A stretch of DNA of 6,557 nucleotides, from positions 1-6,557 of the forward strand of contig RQCD01000146.1 in NCBI GenBank assembly GCA_008668455.1. The letters run 5' to 3'. Below the pieces are notes generated by a model. It was not told where the DNA came from. It saw only the letters and a list, made by a program, of their open reading frames with translations, and searched no databases. Within the stretch, counting starts at the first letter, position 1. Each line of letters starts with the position of its first letter. The translations under genes and the position numbers were made by a program. This DNA comes from Clostridia bacterium (GTDB lineage Bacteria > Bacillota > Clostridia > UBA1381). Positions 1-6,472 of the stretch are shown piece by piece.

Positions 1-1083
1 CGCTGCAAACATGGTCGTTGCCACACCTGCATTATTCCCCATGCCAGTTCCGACAATGGAAACCTTTGAAACATCCTTTGTCCAGACAACCTTTTTCGCA
101 TTGACCGAATCCTTGTTTTCCTTTAAAACTGTCAATGCAGGCTCTAAATCGTCCTCCCGGACAGTAAAGCTGATATCTTTCGTTTCGCCGTCTCCGATCG
201 ACTGAATGATCAGATCCACCGAAATTCCTTTTTTTGAAAGCATAGAAAAAATCTGAAACGCTTTTCCCGGCGTATCCTCCACACCGCACAGTGCAATTCT
301 CGCACAATCATTATCTCTGGTTACTCCCCTGACAAGCATCTTTTCCACTTGGTCTACCTCCTTAACATATGTTCCTTCTGCTCTGGTTAAGCTTGATTTT
401 ACCGCTAATTTTACATGATATTTTTTTGCCATCTCCACCGAACGGTTGTGCAAAACATTTGCACCCAAGGACGCTAATTCCAGCATTTCATCATAGGAAA
501 TATCGTCCAGCTTATATGCGTTCGGAACAAAACGCGGATCGGCAGTATATACACCGTCGACATCCGTGTAGATTTCGCAGACATCTGCGCCGAGCGCCGC
601 AGCTAATGCCACTGCGGAGGTGTCCGAGCCGCCGCGTCCGAGAGTGGTGATATCATCATATTTATTAATCCCCTGAAAGCCCGCTACAATCACAATTCTC
701 CGGCGGTCAAGCTCATTTTCAATCCGTTCGGCATTGATTTTGTTGATTCTCGCCGCACTATAGTTGGTATCGGTCTGCATGCCGACCTGCCAGCCAGTCA
801 GCGAAATGACCGGTTTTCCCAGCTTTTCAATCGCCATTGCCAAGAGGGAAATCGATATTTGCTCTCCGGTTGATAAGAGCATATCCATCTCGCGCTTAGA
901 GGGCTTTTCATTGATTTCTCTTGCCTTTTCAATTAAGTCATCCGTTGTGTCGCCCTGTGCCGATACCACAACCACAACGTTGTTCCCGGCATCATACGCT
1001 TCTGCAACCCGATTCGCCACGTTCATGACACGCTCCGCATCCCGAACAGACGTACCGCCATACTTTTGAACAATTAATCCCAT
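1..1083 (-). CDS. lysC: Aspartate kinase (aspartokinase), C-terminus cut by window edge
   Basis: Phosphorylates L-aspartate with ATP to give 4-phospho-L-aspartate, the first step of the lysine, threonine and methionine pathway, in the cytoplasm. I translated the frame by hand: it is open for 361 codons to base 1 with no frameshift. The N-terminal amino-acid kinase domain shows KYGGTSV (7-13), SAQGDTTDDL (41-50), GRGGSDTSA (149-157) and YTDVDGVYTADPR (172-184). A first ACT domain starts near residue 262 (RIALCGVEDTPGKAF), and a second begins near 339 (KVSIVGTGMGNNAG). Monofunctional aspartokinases are about 400 residues, so roughly 40 C-terminal residues lie outside the window. The start at 1083 is chosen because AAGGAG lies 7 nt upstream; an in-frame ATG at 1089 sits only 1 nt from that site. 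It is the last gene visible in the hom-thrB-lysC cluster. ACT domains of this enzyme usually bind lysine and/or threonine as feedback inhibitors; which one applies here cannot be read from the sequence. Confidence 0.97.
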   Translation of the reverse strand, partial: MGLIVQKYGGTSVRDAERVMNVANRVAEAYDAGNNVVVVVSAQGDTTDDLIEKAREINEKPSKREMDMLLSTGEQISISLLAMAIEKLGKPVISLTGWQVGMQTDTNYSAARINKINAERIENELDRRRIVIVAGFQGINKYDDITTLGRGGSDTSAVALAAALGADVCEIYTDVDGVYTADPRFVPNAYKLDDISYDEMLELASLGANVLHNRSVEMAKKYHVKLAVKSSLTRAEGTYVKEVDQVEKMLVRGVTRDNDCARIALCGVEDTPGKAFQIFSMLSKKGISVDLIIQSIGDGETKDISFTVREDDLEPALTVLKENKDSVNAKKVVWTKDVSKVSIVGTGMGNNAGVATTMFAA

Positions 1084-1090
1084 ATTCATA

Positions 1091-1096
1091 CTCCTT
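1091..1096 (-). promoter_or_regulatory. Ribosome binding site of lysC
   Basis: AAGGAG on the minus strand lies 7 nt before ATG 1083. It decides between two nearby in-frame ATGs: the one at 1089 is only 1 nt away and so cannot use this site well. Confidence 0.8.
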
Positions 1097-1124
1097 CTGA
1101 TTCAATTTCACTTATATGAGAGTC

Positions 1125-1155
1125 TGACAAGCCGTCCGAGGGATTGTCACCCTCG
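1125..1155 (-). repeat. Two overlapping inverted repeats at the thrB/lysC junction
   Basis: Two perfect 6-bp stems share bases. On the minus strand CGAGGG (1155-1150) and CCCTCG (1142-1137) enclose a 7-nt loop. TGACAA (1149-1144) can instead pair with TTGTCA (1130-1125) across 13 nt. The thrB stop codon TGA (1149-1147) lies in the loop of the first and the stem of the second, so the two folds exclude each other. No T-run follows, so this is not a canonical intrinsic terminator. It may be a minor RNA structure affecting coupling or mRNA stability, or chance. Confidence 0.35.
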
Positions 1156-2046
1156 AATCCTTGCAAATGCACCCACATTATTAATTTCAGTCACCCGGCA
1201 TTTCCAGTTTGGAAAATGCGTTTTAAAATACTCCTGCATATCCCTTTGAAACCCGAGGAAATTTTCTTCTAAAACAGCCAGGATAGTTGGTCCCGATCCG
1301 CTTAAAAATGTTGCTAAAGCGCCCAGCTGATAGCTTTTATCAAAAATCTCCTGCATCCCTTCTACCGCATTTTTCCGGTAGGGCTGATGCAGCCGATCCT
1401 CTGCACCCATGCGCAAAATTTTGGAATCTCCCTCTAAAAGACCTGCTGTAAAGAGCGCCGCACGCGAAACGTTAAATGATGCGTCTTTCAAGGATACCGT
1501 CTCCGGAAGAACCTGCCGTGCCTTTTTCGTTGCCACAAAATATTCCGGAATCATTAAAGCATACCGGTATTTCGGCGTGATTTTCATGCTTTTACAAAAA
1601 TAATCCCCGTTTTCACACCCGGCAATGCAAAAGCCTCCGAAAAATGCCGGTGCGACATTGTCCGGGTGTCCCTCTATTTCAGCTGCAATCTGAAACAGCC
1701 TTTGCCGGGAAAGCTTGCTCCCTGAAAGAATGTTGCCGGCAATCAGTCCGCCGACAATACAGGCGCTGCTGCTCCCCAGACCGCGTGTGACCGGAATTCT
1801 GCTATTCTGCACAATCCTAAGTCCCGGAAGCGGTGTATTTGTTTCCTCAAATGCACGCCTCACCGACTGATAGATCAGATTGTTTTCGTTTCTCGGAAGA
1901 TACTCCCTGCTATGCCTGTTAATAATTTTTAACCCATGCGCTTTTGCTTCCACCTGAATCCGGTTGTACAGATGGAGGGCAATTCCCATTGTGTCAAATC
2001 CGGCGCCCATGTTCGCGCTGGTTGCCGGAACATATACCTCAACCAT
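1147..2046 (-). CDS. thrB: Homoserine kinase
   Basis: Phosphorylates L-homoserine with ATP to O-phospho-L-homoserine, the committed step toward threonine, in the cytoplasm. The 299-residue length is normal for ThrB of the GHMP kinase superfamily. Visible motifs are the N-terminal substrate motif VPATSANMGAGFDTMGIAL (6-24), the glycine/serine-rich ATP-binding loop PVTRGLGSSSA (85-95), the ThrB-typical EGHPDNVAPA (125-134) and the C-terminal GHMP motif LSGSGPTILA (248-257). The ATG at 2046 lies inside the end of hom, overlapping it by 8 nt (ATGGTTGA). No Shine-Dalgarno sequence is evident just upstream, so translation is probably coupled to termination on hom. The next gene, lysC, follows after 63 bp. 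The order hom-thrB-lysC supports the assignment over other GHMP kinases such as mevalonate kinase. Nothing looks truncated. Confidence 0.97.
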   Translation of the reverse strand: MVEVYVPATSANMGAGFDTMGIALHLYNRIQVEAKAHGLKIINRHSREYLPRNENNLIYQSVRRAFEETNTPLPGLRIVQNSRIPVTRGLGSSSACIVGGLIAGNILSGSKLSRQRLFQIAAEIEGHPDNVAPAFFGGFCIAGCENGDYFCKSMKITPKYRYALMIPEYFVATKKARQVLPETVSLKDASFNVSRAALFTAGLLEGDSKILRMGAEDRLHQPYRKNAVEGMQEIFDKSYQLGALATFLSGSGPTILAVLEENFLGFQRDMQEYFKTHFPNWKCRVTEINNVGAFARIRG

Positions 2047-3247
2047 GATAGGGCATCAGGCGAAGCGCTGTTTTAACATCGCCGATCCTTTCTAACTTTT
2101 CCGCCAGTTCACGTTCTGATTCGGTGGGGGTTAAAAATGCGGTTTCCTGCTCACAAAGCGGTGCGATCATTTCCGCATCCGGGAAAACTTCCAAAACATC
2201 CTCTGCGGATGCTACCGTCCGGACAAGCATGCGCGCTTTGGATTCCCCCGGCTGCTTTATAAACGGCGTCTCAGACGTTTTCCAGCGAATCGGATGACGT
2301 TTTTCTCCCTCATGCCGTGCACAGTCCAGCATATCGGCAACAACCGCACTTGCAGTCGGCAGCTTGCCTGCGCCGCGTCCGTAGAACATTGCGTCTCCTA
2401 AGGAATCCCCTGTGACCATGATGGCATTAAATACATCGTTCACGGATGCAATTGGCGAGGCTTTCGGAATCAGCATCGGGCAAACCCGGGCAGAAACACA
2501 TTCCTCCTCATCACATTCTGCAAAACCGATCAGCTTGATCACACAATCAAGCTTTTCCGCATAGCGGACATCCTCGGAGGTAATATCGCAGATCCCCTCT
2601 GTTGGGATATCCTTATAATTCACGAATTTTCCCCAGGCAAGCGACGCTAAAATTGCTATCTTCCTACAGGCGTCATGCCCTTCCACATCTGCCGCCGGAT
2701 TCCGCTCCGCATAGCCTTTCTTTTGTGCGTCTTTTAAAGCTTCCTCAAAGGTTTTCCCTTTTTGGAACATTTCAGTTAAAATATAGTTTGTCGTTCCGTT
2801 TAAAATCCCGGCAATCCGTTCAATCCGGTTTGCCGCAAGACAGGTTGTCATCGGACGGATAATCGGAATACCGCCGCCAACGCTTGCTTCGAACAGATAG
2901 CTGACATTTTTTCTTTCTGCTATTTCCAAAAGCTCTGTACCGTAGGTTGCCACAAGCTCCTTATTGGAAGTAACCACGCTTTTTCCGGCTAAGAGCAGAT
3001 CCTTTGTAAATTCATATGCCGGATGGAGTCCGCCCATTGCTTCTGCAATCACCGTCACCTCCGGATCGTTTAAAATATCCGAAAAATCCTTTGTCAAAAG
3101 TGCATGATCCGGATCATCCGGAAAATCCCGGATGTCTAATATATATTTTATTTCCAATTGGCTCTTTTGTTGAATAAAAGGTTTCCGTAAAATATCCCGG
3201 ACACCGGCTCCAACTGTGCCAAAGCCCATAATTGCCGCTTTTTGCAT
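2039..3247 (-). CDS. hom: Homoserine dehydrogenase
   Basis: Reduces L-aspartate 4-semialdehyde to L-homoserine with NAD(P)H, at the branch point toward threonine and methionine. The protein has 402 residues. The N-terminal Rossmann motif is GFGTVGAG (8-15). SNKELVA (94-100), EASVGGGIPII (120-130) and GILNGTTNYIL (147-157) are family blocks. ADVEGHDACRK (186-196) carries the catalytic Asp/Lys pair, which I place at D192 and K196 by the family spacing. The catalytic part ends near residue 330. The remaining 70 residues resemble a shortened ACT domain (ARMLVRTVASAEDVLEVF, then ETAFLTPTESERELAEKL) but lack the usual D-x-P-G-V-L signature, so threonine inhibition of this enzyme is uncertain. AAAGGAG lies 6 nt before ATG 3247. 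The gene starts 19 bp after the HTH-ACT gene and overlaps thrB by 8 nt, consistent with one operon. Confidence 0.97.
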   Translation of the reverse strand: MQKAAIMGFGTVGAGVRDILRKPFIQQKSQLEIKYILDIRDFPDDPDHALLTKDFSDILNDPEVTVIAEAMGGLHPAYEFTKDLLLAGKSVVTSNKELVATYGTELLEIAERKNVSYLFEASVGGGIPIIRPMTTCLAANRIERIAGILNGTTNYILTEMFQKGKTFEEALKDAQKKGYAERNPAADVEGHDACRKIAILASLAWGKFVNYKDIPTEGICDITSEDVRYAEKLDCVIKLIGFAECDEEECVSARVCPMLIPKASPIASVNDVFNAIMVTGDSLGDAMFYGRGAGKLPTASAVVADMLDCARHEGEKRHPIRWKTSETPFIKQPGESKARMLVRTVASAEDVLEVFPDAEMIAPLCEQETAFLTPTESERELAEKLERIGDVKTALRLMPYHG

Positions 3248-3266
3248 AAAATTCTCCTTTTCTTTG

Positions 3267-3704
3267 TTATTTCATTGCCAAAACCTCTGCCCGATTCACC
3301 CCTCTGGTGGACTCCAGCTCAGACAGGAGCGTTCCGACATCCGATGTGAGTGCATCAATTGAAACCGACATGGTAACATGAGCTACACCGTTGATCGGAA
3401 TATTCTGATTAATCGTCAGCACATTGACCTGCGCTTTGGACAGCACCGTCAGCACCTCGGACAAAACCCCCGGCTGATCCTCTAAAACAAAAGACAGCGT
3501 CAGCATTTTATCATACCCGTCGTCCCGATAAGAAAAGACATGATCCCGGTATTTATAAAATGCACTCCGGCTGATCTGTACCTCCTCCAAGACTTCGTTG
3601 ATCGTCTTATGCTTTCTGCCGGCTAACAGCCGTTTTGCCTCCACCGTCTTAAACAGAACCTCCGGCGCTGCCTTTGCATCCACCAATATATAGGACGTTT
3701 TCAT
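3267..3704 (-). CDS. HTH-like/ACT-domain protein, PheB/UPF0735 family
   Basis: A 145-residue protein of the PheB (UPF0735) type. Its biochemical role is not established; ACT domains usually bind amino acids. Residues 1-10 (MKTSYILVDA) match the family's usual opening. Residues 31-56 hold a helix-turn-helix-like stretch, TINEVLEEVQISRSAFYKY, similar in style to recognition helices of small DNA-binding regulators. Residues 66-145 form an ACT domain with the diagnostic LEDQPGVLSEVL (74-85) and VNVLTINQNIP (93-103). It is the first gene after a strong promoter and lies 19 bp before hom, so a role in sensing an aspartate-family amino acid and regulating this operon is plausible but inferred. ATG 3704 is chosen because AAAGGAGG lies 12 nt upstream and the product then has family length (about 145-150). 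An in-frame ATG at 3743 has no ribosome binding site and lies about 11 nt from the predicted transcript end. Related genes are sometimes called pheB; I leave the symbol blank because a link to phenylalanine is not shown here. Confidence 0.9.
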   Translation of the reverse strand: MKTSYILVDAKAAPEVLFKTVEAKRLLAGRKHKTINEVLEEVQISRSAFYKYRDHVFSYRDDGYDKMLTLSFVLEDQPGVLSEVLTVLSKAQVNVLTINQNIPINGVAHVTMSVSIDALTSDVGTLLSELESTRGVNRAEVLAMK

Positions 3705-3716
3705 ACAAGCTTCCAA

Positions 3717-3724
3717 CCTCCTTT
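3717..3724 (-). promoter_or_regulatory. Ribosome binding site of the HTH-ACT gene
   Basis: AAAGGAGG is a perfect anti-Shine-Dalgarno match on the minus strand, 12 nt before ATG 3704. The spacing is somewhat long. No better-placed start codon exists: the in-frame TTG at 3716 is adjacent to the site and too close. Confidence 0.75.
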
Positions 3725-3760
3725 GTACGTCTCGTGCGGACATTTGTTTTTATTTTAAAT

Positions 3761-3789
3761 ATAATATCATAGATACATAAAATTGTCAA
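3761..3789 (-). promoter_or_regulatory. SigA/sigma70-type promoter of the ACT-hom-thrB-lysC operon
   Basis: On the minus strand the -35 is TTGACA (3789-3784, perfect consensus). The spacer is 17 bp and the -10 is TATTAT (3766-3761, five of six), preceded by TG-A, which makes it an extended -10. Predicted transcription start is near 3754, leaving about 50 nt of leader before ATG 3704. That leader is too short for a T-box or a lysine riboswitch, and no such fold is visible. Because the downstream genes are closely spaced, this is the likely main promoter for all four. Confidence 0.85.
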
Positions 3790-3818
3790 CGAAATAACTA
3801 TCAATCTTCTACAATTTT
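3779..3818. repeat. 8-bp inverted repeat overlapping the -35 box, possible operator
   Basis: On the plus strand AAAATTGT (3779-3786) and ACAATTTT (3811-3818) are perfect inverted repeats separated by 24 bp. The inner arm covers part of the -35 element, where a bound repressor would block polymerase. The arms are AT-rich in an AT-rich region, so chance is a real alternative. As RNA the stem would be weak and is unlikely to act as a terminator for recD2. Confidence 0.3.
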
Positions 3819-3842
3819 TTTGTTTGTTTTTTGTTGATTTTA

Positions 3843-6089
3843 TCAAAATACCGTCATCTCGTCTGATTCCAGCATACCTTTTATCTGAATCAGCTTATCG
3901 CTGAGTCCGGTATACCGAGCCTGACCGTCTCCGCTTTTCACCATCTGCTCCACTGCCTGCTCTGATCCGACTAAGATAACCATCTTTTTTGCCCGCGTGA
4001 CCGCCGTATACAATAAATTTTTCATCATCAGCATCGGAGCAAACCGACAGACCGGCAGCAGCACAATCGGGAATTCACTTCCCTGGCTTTTATGCACAGT
4101 GACGGCATATGCCAGATCCAGCTCCTCCAACGAGGAAAACGGATAGCTGACAGTACGGTCGTCAAAGCGGATGATCATTTCTTTATCCTTGGTCGAAATG
4201 CTTTGAATCATACCCATATCACCGTTAAAAATACCGCTCCCCTGCTCGCCGTTATCCTTTTTCCAGGACAAATCATAGTTATTTTTAATCTGCATCACCT
4301 TGTCGCGTTCACGAAAAATCATTTTTCCGCGCACATACTCGGTTTTCTGAAATGCCGGCGGATTCATTTCCTGCTGCAGAACCTGATTTAGGGACTGCAC
4401 ACCTGCTTTTCCCTTTTTGGAGGGGGAAAGCACCTGAATTTCTGACACAGCATCAATCTGATAGCTTTTCGGCAGACGGTATTTATATAAGTTCACAATC
4501 TCCTTTGCCGCCTCCTCCGCGCCATTTCTGCGGAGAAAAAAGAAATCCTTGTTTTTTTCCCATAGCTCGGGCATATCTCCGCGGTTAATACGGTGTGCGT
4601 TTGTAACGATCAGGCTTTCCTGTGCCTGACGGAAAATCTGTTCCAGCCGGATCACCGGGATCATTTCCGAAGAAATCATATCTCTTAATACGTTCCCCGG
4701 TCCCACAGAGGGAAGCTGATCAGCATCACCTGCTAAAATCACTCTTGCACCGCGCTTGACCGCGCGCAGGAATGCATGCATGAGCGGCACATCCACCATG
4801 CTCATCTCATCCAGAATCAGCACGTCTGCCTTTAGAGGATTTTCCTCGTTAAAGCTAAAGGTCTGCGAATCCTCACCATCCGGCTGCACTCCTAAAAGGC
4901 GGTGGATTGTTTTTGCTTCCAGTCCGGTTACCTCGCTCATTCTCTTTGCCGCACGTCCGGTGGGCGCTGCCAATGCCACAGAAAGCTTTAATTCCTGCAT
5001 CACCTTTATAATCGCATTAATTGTGGTGGTTTTTCCCGTTCCCGGTCCGCCTGTAATCACCATGCAGCTTTCGGTCACTGCCGTCTGCACTGCGATCATT
5101 TGCTCCGGCGCAAGCGTGATTTCCTCTGCTGCCGCGATCTCCTCCACCAGACCGGAAAGCGCCTCCTCACTCATAAAAGGCTTTTGCTCCACTAAACTCA
5201 AGGACGCAAGCCGCCGGGCAATATACTGCTCCGCTGAGATAAAGGCAGAAAGATAGCAAACCGACATTCCCCGGATCGTATCAATATACATTTCGCGCTC
5301 TAAGGAAAGCGCAGTGATTCCGTTTTCTGCTTCCTGTTCGGTAATCTCCAGGGCATGCGCCGCATGCTCAATCAAAAGTGTTTTCGGAAGATAGGTATGT
5401 CCGGCGGTATATGCCGCAGATTTTAACATATATAAAAGTCCTGCATGTATCCGTTCCGGACTGTTTTTTGCAACACCTCGCACAAATGCAATATTATCTG
5501 CCGTCTTAAAGCTGATCCCATCCACACAGGCAGAAAGAATATACGGATTCTGCTTCACTTTATCCAGCGCCTCTGCTCCTAAAACCCGGTGTACCTTTAG
5601 GGCAAGCTTTGCCGAGACGCCGTACTGCTGCAAAAACATCACAATCCCCTGCATAGACTGAATTTTAAAAAACGCTTCTCCAATGGCAAGCGCTTTCTTT
5701 TGGGTGATGCCCTTGATTTCGGCAAGACGTGCAGGCTCATTCAGCATGATATTCAGCACATCGCGTCCGAAATGATCCACTAATTTTTTTGCGGTTGTCT
5801 CCCGGACACCCTTTACAATCCCAGTGGACAGATATTGCAGGATCGCCTCCTCATCCTCCGGCAAAATCATTTCATAGCACGAAACCTTAAACTGTTCGCC
5901 ATAATCCGGATGGGTGACCCACGTTCCGGTCAGACGGACATGCTCGCCGCCCATAATATACGGAAGATAACCGACCGCAGTAAAATAGCCCTCTGCCGCA
6001 CTTTCAATATCGCAGACGGTGTAGCCGTTTTCTTCATTTGTATAGATCACCGAAACCACTGTTCCGGTCAGTTCTAAAATTTCGTCCAT
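3843..6089 (-). CDS. recD2: ATP-dependent DNA helicase RecD2 (RecD/TraA family)
   Basis: A superfamily 1B 5'-3' DNA helicase of the stand-alone RecD2 type, acting in DNA repair and replication-fork maintenance rather than in a RecBCD complex. Numbering is for the 749-residue form. Residues 1-75 form the N-terminal RecD2 region (ELTGTVVSVIYTNEENGYTV). Helix-hairpin-helix-like segments follow near 85-150 (GIVKGVRETTAKKLVDHFG, AEIKGITQKKALAIG). Helicase motifs are a Q-motif-like LAPEQMIAV (327-335), Walker A GGPGTGKTT (348-356), Walker B LILDEMSMVD (425-434), motif III GDADQLPSVGPGN (455-467), motif IV RLEQIFRQA (482-490), motif V TVHKSQGSEF (665-674) and motif VI YTAVTRAKK (695-703). All key residues are intact and the length is typical. 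ATG 6089 overlaps the decarboxylase stop (TGATG), with GAGGA 6 nt upstream. A GTG directly before it (6092) would add one residue but sits closer to that site. It ends in tandem TGA TAA stops. Confidence 0.97.
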   Translation of the reverse strand: MDEILELTGTVVSVIYTNEENGYTVCDIESAAEGYFTAVGYLPYIMGGEHVRLTGTWVTHPDYGEQFKVSCYEMILPEDEEAILQYLSTGIVKGVRETTAKKLVDHFGRDVLNIMLNEPARLAEIKGITQKKALAIGEAFFKIQSMQGIVMFLQQYGVSAKLALKVHRVLGAEALDKVKQNPYILSACVDGISFKTADNIAFVRGVAKNSPERIHAGLLYMLKSAAYTAGHTYLPKTLLIEHAAHALEITEQEAENGITALSLEREMYIDTIRGMSVCYLSAFISAEQYIARRLASLSLVEQKPFMSEEALSGLVEEIAAAEEITLAPEQMIAVQTAVTESCMVITGGPGTGKTTTINAIIKVMQELKLSVALAAPTGRAAKRMSEVTGLEAKTIHRLLGVQPDGEDSQTFSFNEENPLKADVLILDEMSMVDVPLMHAFLRAVKRGARVILAGDADQLPSVGPGNVLRDMISSEMIPVIRLEQIFRQAQESLIVTNAHRINRGDMPELWEKNKDFFFLRRNGAEEAAKEIVNLYKYRLPKSYQIDAVSEIQVLSPSKKGKAGVQSLNQVLQQEMNPPAFQKTEYVRGKMIFRERDKVMQIKNNYDLSWKKDNGEQGSGIFNGDMGMIQSISTKDKEMIIRFDDRTVSYPFSSLEELDLAYAVTVHKSQGSEFPIVLLPVCRFAPMLMMKNLLYTAVTRAKKMVILVGSEQAVEQMVKSGDGQARYTGLSDKLIQIKGMLESDEMTVF

Positions 6090-6472
6090 CACGATTCCTC
6101 AACTACATAAAATTGGTTTTTCCGGATTCCGGTTACCTCCGCGCCGTCATGCTCCGCGCGCTGAATTGCTGAAATGCTTTCTCGGCTGATTCTCTCCCCC
6201 AAAACGATTACCGGTGTTCCGGGCGGATAGATCACAACAGTATTTTTGCTGATTCTTCCAATCGCCTGCTCCCAGTCCATCCAGATACCGCTCTTTTCAA
6301 AGGCTTCTCTTGGGGACAGCACTGTCTCCGGAATCGGCGGCAAAGCATTTGAATGTTTTGCCTTTTTGGAAACAGTTTTTAAAATCCGCACCACTGCATT
6401 TGCCGCGCTGACGATCTCCTCTGTCGAATTGTACGGAGACGGTAGCATGACTACACACCCCCTATCTGCCAT
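6089..6472 (-). CDS. C-terminal fragment of an Orn/Lys/Arg decarboxylase-like PLP enzyme
   Basis: 127 codons from ATG 6472 match the C-terminal part of the Orn/Lys/Arg decarboxylase family (fold-type I PLP enzymes that decarboxylate basic amino acids to polyamine precursors). The clearest mark is IYPPGTPVIVLGERIS (81-96), the family's YPPG-P-x-x-x-x-GE-x-I block, preceded by LSPREAF (52-58). The catalytic PLP lysine lies far upstream in full-length members, so this piece alone cannot be a decarboxylase. The codon directly before the ATG is an in-frame TAA, and the frame stays open upstream of it to the window edge. In full-length relatives, residues like the opening MAD are internal and preceded by glutamate. 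AGAGG lies 5 nt before the ATG, so separate translation by reinitiation is possible. The stop overlaps the recD2 start. The substrate, and whether the gene works, cannot be told from here. Confidence 0.8.
   Translation of the reverse strand: MADRGCVVMLPSPYNSTEEIVSAANAVVRILKTVSKKAKHSNALPPIPETVLSPREAFEKSGIWMDWEQAIGRISKNTVVIYPPGTPVIVLGERISRESISAIQRAEHDGAEVTGIRKNQFYVVEES

Noticed and set aside
32..307. Minus-strand 91-codon open frame at the left end
   Set aside because: It is an alternative frame within lysC; the lysC frame carries the ACT-domain residues throughout this stretch.
1111..1139. Internal promoter before lysC (TATAAG as -10)
   Set aside because: At 17-18 bp spacing the -35 position reads TCGGAC or CTCGGA, a poor match; the TTGTCA nearby is only 8 bp from the -10.
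3107..3135. Cluster of CCGGA/GGATC-like short repeats
   Set aside because: It lies inside the hom coding sequence, encodes an aspartate/proline-rich stretch in the correct frame, and the repeats are imperfect and short.
3705..3743. Longer N-terminus for the HTH-ACT protein starting at ATG 3743
   Set aside because: No ribosome binding site precedes it, it lies almost at the predicted transcript 5' end, and the extension would read through the strong AAAGGAGG site used by ATG 3704.
3790..3842. Intrinsic terminator after recD2
   Set aside because: The segment is A-rich on the coding strand with no GC-rich stem followed by a T-run; recD2 transcription may end by another mechanism or read through.
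3649..3846. Minus-strand 65-codon frame crossing the intergenic region
   Set aside because: It runs over the promoter and into the HTH-ACT gene in another frame, and has no ribosome site or recognisable sequence.
4756..5256. Plus-strand open frame of 166 codons inside recD2
   Set aside because: It lies wholly opposite the helicase core, including Walker A and B motifs, shows no recognisable domain and has no independent gene signals; it is a shadow of recD2. Other plus-strand frames in the window are the same kind of artefact.
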